Positions 30,001 through 33,624 of a DNA stretch of 33,624 nucleotides are shown here, piece by piece. The number at the start of each line of letters is the position of its first letter. The stretch's first letter is position 1. The stretch comes from Branchiostoma floridae (Eukaryota; Chordata; Leptocardii; Amphioxiformes; Branchiostomatidae). The stretch is from positions 21,980,910-22,014,533 of the forward strand of contig NC_049991.1 of NCBI RefSeq assembly GCF_000003815.2, read 5' to 3'. The notes under the pieces were generated by a model. It did no database searches, was not told where the DNA came from, and saw only the letters and a list, made by a program, of their open reading frames with translations. The position numbers were made by a program, and so were the translations under genes.

Positions 30001-30039
30001 GTTTGACTTGGTTTTGTATTGTTTTCTATTATCATTTCA

Positions 30040-30137
30040 GGTTTGGGAGGACAACTTGTAAAGGTGTTGATACACCTGTTTTGTCCTCCCTTCCACTTGT
30101 TTTTGCATGTGGTAAATTCAAATAAAGAAATAAAAAA
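30040..30137 (+). mobile_element. Retroelement 3' end with hairpin and A-rich tail
   Basis: GGGAGGACAA (30047-30056) faces TTGTCCTCCC (30082-30091), with an inner AGGTGT/ACACCT stem, followed by AAATAAAGAAATAAAAAAG (30120-30138). A hairpin plus AATAAA-type tail suggests the 3' end of a non-LTR or Penelope-like element on the plus strand, ending about 8 bp from the stop codon of the minus-strand gene. Confidence 0.45.
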
Positions 30138-30144
30138 GTACCTG

Positions 30145-30318
30145 TTAATGTCCTGAGCCGGCGCCATGCTCGGTCTCCGCTGCGCAGCCCAGGATCTCCA
30201 CCCTCATGGCGGGCCGTCCATGGTAGGTCTGGGGCAGGAACCGGACGTACCGCGCGGCCACGGGCGGGTCCACGTACTGATATATAGGCGAGTTCTTGTT
30301 AGAGTTTCCCGGGAACAC
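30145..30318 (-). CDS. Discoidin-domain protein, last exon
   Basis: The acceptor TGTTTTCAG ends at 30319 and the exon is in phase 0. It reads VFPGNSNKNSPIYQYVDPPV, then ARYVRFLPQTYHG, ending MRVEILGC, and a short tail before TAA (30145-30147). ARYVRFxPxxxxGxxxMRxEILGC is the classical end of an F5/8-type C domain; the last Cys pairs with the one at the start of the domain. The tail ends GAGSGH. A donor-like CAGGTACTT just past the stop is not needed. The stop sits about 8 bases from an A-rich retroelement tail. Confidence 0.88.
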   Translation of the reverse strand: MFPGNSNKNSPIYQYVDPPVAARYVRFLPQTYHGRPAMRVEILGCAAETEHGAGSGH

Positions 30319-30369
30319 CTGAAAACAGTGCGACAAACGTTTTGAGACAAGAGCCATTGTAACCTAGCA

Positions 30370-30775
30370 AAATGGTCCAACCCAAGTGGCTCCCGTCAAC
30401 TCCATGTGAAGCCCGTTTGACCCATGTGGTGTCCCTCTAGTCCACACGGTGACTGTCTAACCCATGGGCGTCAGTCTTACTAATGTGGCGTCCGGCAAAC
30501 CCATGTGTCCGTCTAACCCATGTGGCGTCCATTTAACCCATGTGGCGTCCGTCTAACCCATGTGGCGTCCGTCTAACCCTATGTGGCGTCCATTTAACCT
30601 ATGTGGTGTCCGCCTAACCCATGTGGCGTCCGTCTAACCCATCAGTAGCCACCGTCTAACCCATGAAACGTCCTTCTAGTCCACACGGTGTCCATTTGAC
30701 CCGTTTGACGTCTGTCTAACCCACGTGACGTCTAGCTGACCCATGTGGCGCCCGTTATACCCATATGGCACCACC
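30370..30775 (-). repeat. 20-bp minisatellite in the discoidin gene intron
   Basis: Irregular units of AACCCATGTGGCGTCCGTCT on the plus strand, about 20 copies, decaying at both ends. Confidence 0.92.
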
Positions 30776-30942
30776 TGACTAGGATGGGCGCCTGGTACGT
30801 TAGACGAGCTGCACGTTGATTAGATGGTCGCCACTTGGCTTATCCGGTGTATATATTGCCTCCTTCGGTCAATATTGACCATAGTAAAATCCTAATCGTT
30901 ATCATCTATGCGCTGATCAAAATTAGGATGTTTAAATGTTAC

Positions 30943-31089
30943 CTTGTCGGAGCCGTCTGTGCCGGCGTACGTGGCCCAGGCCTCCCCATCCGTGCTGAAG
31001 GACAGTTTGTACGTCATTGTCCACTGGGCGTAGTCTGGGCGGCCCTGGGTGATGACGCCATACACCCGGCTCTCCTGGCCCAGGTCCAC
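30943..31089 (-). CDS. Discoidin-domain protein, middle discoidin exon
   Basis: The acceptor TTCCTGCAG ends at 31090 and the donor is GTAACA at 30942. It is exactly 49 codons in phase 0-0: VDLGQESRVYGVITQGRPDY, then WTMTYKLSFSTDGEAW and GSDK. The VDLGxxxxVxGVxTQGR and YKLxFSxDGxxW patterns are the core of the F5/8-type C fold. It is flanked by introns carrying a minisatellite (30370-30775) and a foldback MITE (31354-31606). Confidence 0.93.
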
Positions 31090-31353
31090 CTGCAGGAAGA
31101 AATATGAACCGCAGGTTAGGACCGAGGGTGATGCGGAATATAACGTGTTGATTATCGTTTAATGTCATACCCACCCGAGGAAACACGTGTAAATGCAAAA
31201 TGCACCAGAACTTGAGAAATCTGAAAAATCCTCCAAACAGCAATTTCGACTTTCGAATCTGCTTTTCCATTTATCGACAAAGGCGCACTCGGGGTGCGTT
31301 CGAATTATTCTTCGCGATAGAGGTGATCTCCCAACGGTATGGGTACCAGGCTA

Positions 31354-31606
31354 AAGGTGCAATCTCACTGCACTTGCGTCAAGCTGGCGTCACTGCGGGG
31401 TTCGAAAGATACTCAACGAATTTCAGTGATAAAGAACTAATTTTCTTATGTTTGTGTATTTTGTCGTCTTCTAAGTCATACTTTTGCGTATTACGCAATA
31501 TCTAAATTATAAAAAAATCGGAGAAAATAATATAACAAAACAGCGACGCAGTGAACGAACCCCGCAGTGACGCAAGCTTGACACAAGCGCAGTGAGATAC
31601 CACCTT
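31354..31606. mobile_element. Foldback MITE inside the discoidin gene
   Basis: Arms 31354-31404 and 31556-31606 are imperfect inverted copies (TCTCACTGC, GTCAAGCT, GCGTCACTGCGGGGTTCG). The right end runs into TTAA, suggesting a TTAA target, though the left flank reads CTAA. Its end is only 20 bases from the donor site of the exon at 31626. Confidence 0.85.
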
Positions 31607-31625
31607 AAGTAACAAACGGTCGCAC

Positions 31626-31783
31626 CTGCAGCCACTGGTCATCGTACCCGCTGGGGACCCACTTCCGGTTGGATCCGAACCGCGCTCCTCCGGGTTCAAA
31701 ATCCCGGAATACGGACGAGGCCGTGACGCTGCTGTCCGGAATGACGCCTCCGAACATCCCCATGTGCCTGGTCCGGCAGAACT
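31626..31783 (-). CDS. Discoidin-domain protein, first discoidin exon
   Basis: The acceptor TTCTGTAG ends at 31784 and the donor is GTGCGA at 31625. The 158 bases start with AG, completing a Glu codon with the G from the coiled-coil exon, and end in phase 0. It reads FCRTRHMGMFGGVIPDSSVT, then ASSVF and FGSNRKWVPSGYDDQWLQ. The opening Cys, LGM-like HMGM, GxIPDxxxTASS and WxPxxxDxxQWLQ are hallmarks of F5/8-type C domains. Two truncated copies lie upstream at exact 128-bp steps. Confidence 0.92.
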
Positions 31784-31831
31784 CTACAGAACGGAAAACA
31801 ACATTCAAAATCAGCGGCCATGTAGAGATTT

Positions 31832-31911
31832 CCGGAGGACTGGAGAAGTCGCGACGCTGTTGTCCGGAATGGCACCTCCGGACATCCCCATGTGCCTGGT
31901 CCGGCAGAACT
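31832..31911 (-). pseudogene. Truncated discoidin exon copy A2
   Basis: Acceptor GTTGTCCAG followed by AG and FCRTRHMGMSGGAIPDN. Similarity to the real exon ends after about 80 bases at TCCGG. It then continues into sequence giving KSLHGR and a stop. The acceptor lies 128 bp from the productive one. Confidence 0.88.
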
Positions 31912-31959
31912 CTGGACAACGGAAAACAACATGCAAAATCAGCGGCCATGTAGAGATTT

Positions 31960-32039
31960 CCGGAGGACTGGAGAAGCCGTGACGCTGCTGTCCGGTATGA
32001 CGCTTCCGGACATCCCCATGTGCCTGGTCCGGCAGAACT
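31960..32039 (-). pseudogene. Truncated discoidin exon copy A3
   Basis: Same structure as A2, another 128 bp upstream. It reads FCRTRHMGMSGSVIPDSS before TASPVLRKSLHGR and a stop. It is the first acceptor met after the coiled-coil exon and fits it in phase. Confidence 0.88.
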
Positions 32040-32046
32040 CTGGACA

Positions 32047-32381
32047 ACGGAAAACAATAAACAATATCATCAGCATAACGGTATGAAATTCCGGAGAAAA
32101 GAACAGAAAAGGCTCTCCTGCTGTAATTTGCCTAGGAATTCACAGTTAATTTTTGCACGAAAATTAAAGCCGCGTAATTACATACATACCTTTGGCATAC
32201 GGGGTGTTTCATATACATAATCATACACAAGCATTCTTTTATGGTCCAACTTTCACAGTTTCAACCAATTGCTGCCAGACAACACATTACCCTTATACTT
32301 TTATTTACAATTAACGTTATACGTGATAACTTGAGCTTGTTGTTGACTGTGCAACAAGCAACAACCAAATCTCAATCTTAC
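32047..32381. other. Intron of the discoidin gene
   Basis: No further exon seen. The donor for the coiled-coil exon is GTAAGATTG at 32381-32373. Confidence 0.6.
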
Positions 32382-32760
32382 CGGAAAACCGGTCTTCTTG
32401 CCGGACAACCATCTGGTTTTGGCGGGAAACCAACTCTTCCACAGTAGCGGCCGTCTGGTTTTGGCGGGAAACCAACTCTTCCACAGTAGCGGCCGCCTGG
32501 TTTTGGCGGGAAACCAACTCTTCCACAGTAGCGGTCGTCTGGTTTTGGCGGGAAACCAACTCTTCCACAGTAGCGGTCGCCTGGTTTTGGCGGGAAACCA
32601 ACTCTTCCACAGTAGCGGCCGCCTGGTTTTGGCGGGAAACCAACTCTTCCACGGTAGCGGCCGCCTGGTTTTGGCGGGAAACCAACTCTTCCACAGTAGC
32701 GACCATCTGGTTCTGCCTGGAGACCTTATCTTCCAAGTCAACAAGCTGCTGTTTGATGGC
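32382..32760 (-). CDS. Discoidin-domain protein, coiled-coil repeat exon
   Basis: The acceptor TTTTATAAAG ends at 32761, in phase 0; the donor is GTAAGA at 32381, phase 1. It encodes 126 residues: AIKQQLVDLEDKV, then SRQNQ repeated eight times, alternating with xxATVEELV in 14-residue units (two heptads). Val and Leu recur at a/d-like spacing, so a parallel coiled-coil or oligomerisation stalk is likely. The DNA is a 42-bp minisatellite, so every gain or loss of a unit stays in frame. The last unit ends SRQNQMVVRQEDRFS before the split codon joined to the discoidin exon. Confidence 0.88.
32445..32735 (-). repeat. In-frame coding 42-bp minisatellite
   Basis: About seven units of TGGTTTTGGCGGGAAACCAA plus CTCTTCCACAGTAGCGGCCG on the plus strand. 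Variation is concentrated at two codons between SRQNQ and ATV (AA, AT, TT, TA, MV). Confidence 0.95.
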
Positions 32761-33380
32761 CTTTATAAAATACCAATAGGAAGCCTCGATCAGAATTAAA
32801 AAAAAAAAAAACGGCTGTGCAAATCAAATACCGTAGACACCTAAGTATGTTTGGGCCACGTTCCCCTGATGCGAACTTCACACACGAACTTTGGGTTTTA
32901 TTTTATTTATACAACAAAACTGGTGAAGATGTAAGCCTTCGCTAAGCTTTTTTCCACTCTTCTAAACGGTTGCTCAGATTTCGCCAACTTTGCACTTTGC
33001 CTTTAGCACCTGCCATTGGAGTATGCCCCGTGCAACATTTAGTGGTCTCATTATCTGGTCAAGTTCACTACTCTGCCTGTTTTTAATGTTAACACAGATC
33101 ATATGTGCATGTTGTAACGTTATGATTGATTTAGAGTTAAGGTTAAGGTTAGTTGTAAGAAAAAGTGGGAGAGAGCGGTTTTGTGGTCAATGGAACCTCC
33201 CATAGTTAACTATAGGGGTGACCATATTGGTCGTTGCCATGGCAACGACTGTCTGGCGGTAAAACAAACGGGTACTTTGCGAGGAAGTCTACGTCAGTAC
33301 CTCACATGCCAAGCAACTTTGGCCGAATATTCCTGTCCGATTCCCGCCGTGGTTAAATGCAGATAGAGATATGAACTAAC
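32761..33380. other. Intron of the discoidin gene with a perfect X-box palindrome
   Basis: Holds a poly(A) run at 32799-32811 and the RFX-type palindrome at 33230-33249. No exon is seen. Confidence 0.6.
33230..33249. promoter_or_regulatory. RFX X-box, 20-bp perfect palindrome
   Basis: GTCGTTGCCATGGCAACGAC is its own reverse complement and contains GTTGCCATGGCAAC, the full double half-site of RFX factors. RFX sites mark ciliary genes and other enhancers. It lies in an intron, so an enhancer or an internal promoter is possible. Confidence 0.6.
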
Positions 33381-33451
33381 CTTCAAATCCGCCAGGTGAC
33401 AAACCGAACGCTGTAGGGCCTTCATCTCGCCATGCATCGCTTTCATCATTC
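33381..33451 (-). CDS. Discoidin-domain protein, upstream helical exon
   Basis: The acceptor TTCCCCACAG ends at 33452 and the donor is GTTAGT at 33380. 71 bases: GA finishing a codon, then MMKAMHGEMKALQRSVCHLA and DLK, phase 0. It joins directly to AIKQQLVDLEDKV of the next exon to make one continuous helix. The Cys could form an interchain disulphide. Earlier exons, including any signal peptide, lie beyond the window. Confidence 0.7.
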
Positions 33452-33506
33452 CTGTGGGGAACATACTTCTTTTTGTAAAATTATAATGCAATGGTAGAAC
33501 ATGTAC

Positions 33507-33565
33507 CCCACAAAAGGTTCCACGTTTTAAGCCTCCATAGGAGGCTCTCTGTGCCTTTTGGGGAC
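33507..33565. repeat. Nested hairpin
   Basis: CCCCACAAAAGG pairs with CCTTTTGGGG, and inside it GCCTCC-ATA-GGAGGC forms a tight 6-bp hairpin. Possibly the core of a MITE cut by the window edge. Confidence 0.55.
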
Positions 33566-33624
33566 TTATGGCACACTTTTTCTGATAGCCTCTTATTGCA
33601 GTTGACCGGTGTGACAGCGATCTC

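Noticed and set aside
32398-32799. Plus-strand repeat protein (NQLFHSSGRLVLAG)
   Set aside because: Shadow of the minus-strand coiled-coil exon, whose splice sites and phases fit the neighbouring exons.

Overview
The window looks like invertebrate chordate DNA, most probably amphioxus (Branchiostoma). It has small exons with GT/AG introns, several vertebrate-like single-copy genes close together, CR1-type non-LTR elements, many foldback MITEs, tRNA-derived SINEs and unusually many minisatellites. The organism is inferred from style and homology recalled without a database search. Four 100-N gaps (6123, 17764, 24807 and 28909 onward, the last 487 N) mark it as a draft scaffold.

Layout. 1-13.8 kb has no recognisable host exon. 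It is made of tandem repeats (TGAA microsatellite, ~250-bp, ~180-bp, 56-bp and ~215-bp arrays), a SINE, and several inverted-repeat elements, including a hAT-like MITE at 12854-13211. 14.17-17.7 kb is a CR1/L2-group non-LTR retrotransposon with an uninterrupted endonuclease-reverse transcriptase frame that carries a 2A-like ribosome-skipping motif (GDVQTNPGP). Its N-terminal start is broken by a frame change.

18.9-21.1 kb holds the last coding exon of a RASD (Dexras/Rhes) small GTPase, bracketed by two minisatellites: one contains the splice-acceptor pyrimidine tract, the other the CaaX box and stop codon. 24.1-27.05 kb holds the 3' part of ECI1 (mitochondrial enoyl-CoA delta isomerase 1), with extra truncated copies of its penultimate exon. 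30.1-33.5 kb on the minus strand holds the 3' end of a gene for a protein with a heptad-repeat coiled coil followed by a complete F5/8-type C (discoidin) domain. Five exons join with perfectly matching phases, and two extra truncated copies of its first discoidin exon lie exactly 128 bp apart.

The most striking theme is that three unrelated genes each have a tandem array whose unit overlaps an exon edge (acceptor, stop codon, or first ~70-80 bases of an exon), and one also has an in-frame 42-bp coding minisatellite. The genes themselves are ordinary and not functionally linked: a signalling GTPase, a fatty-acid oxidation enzyme, and a secreted or adhesive-type protein.
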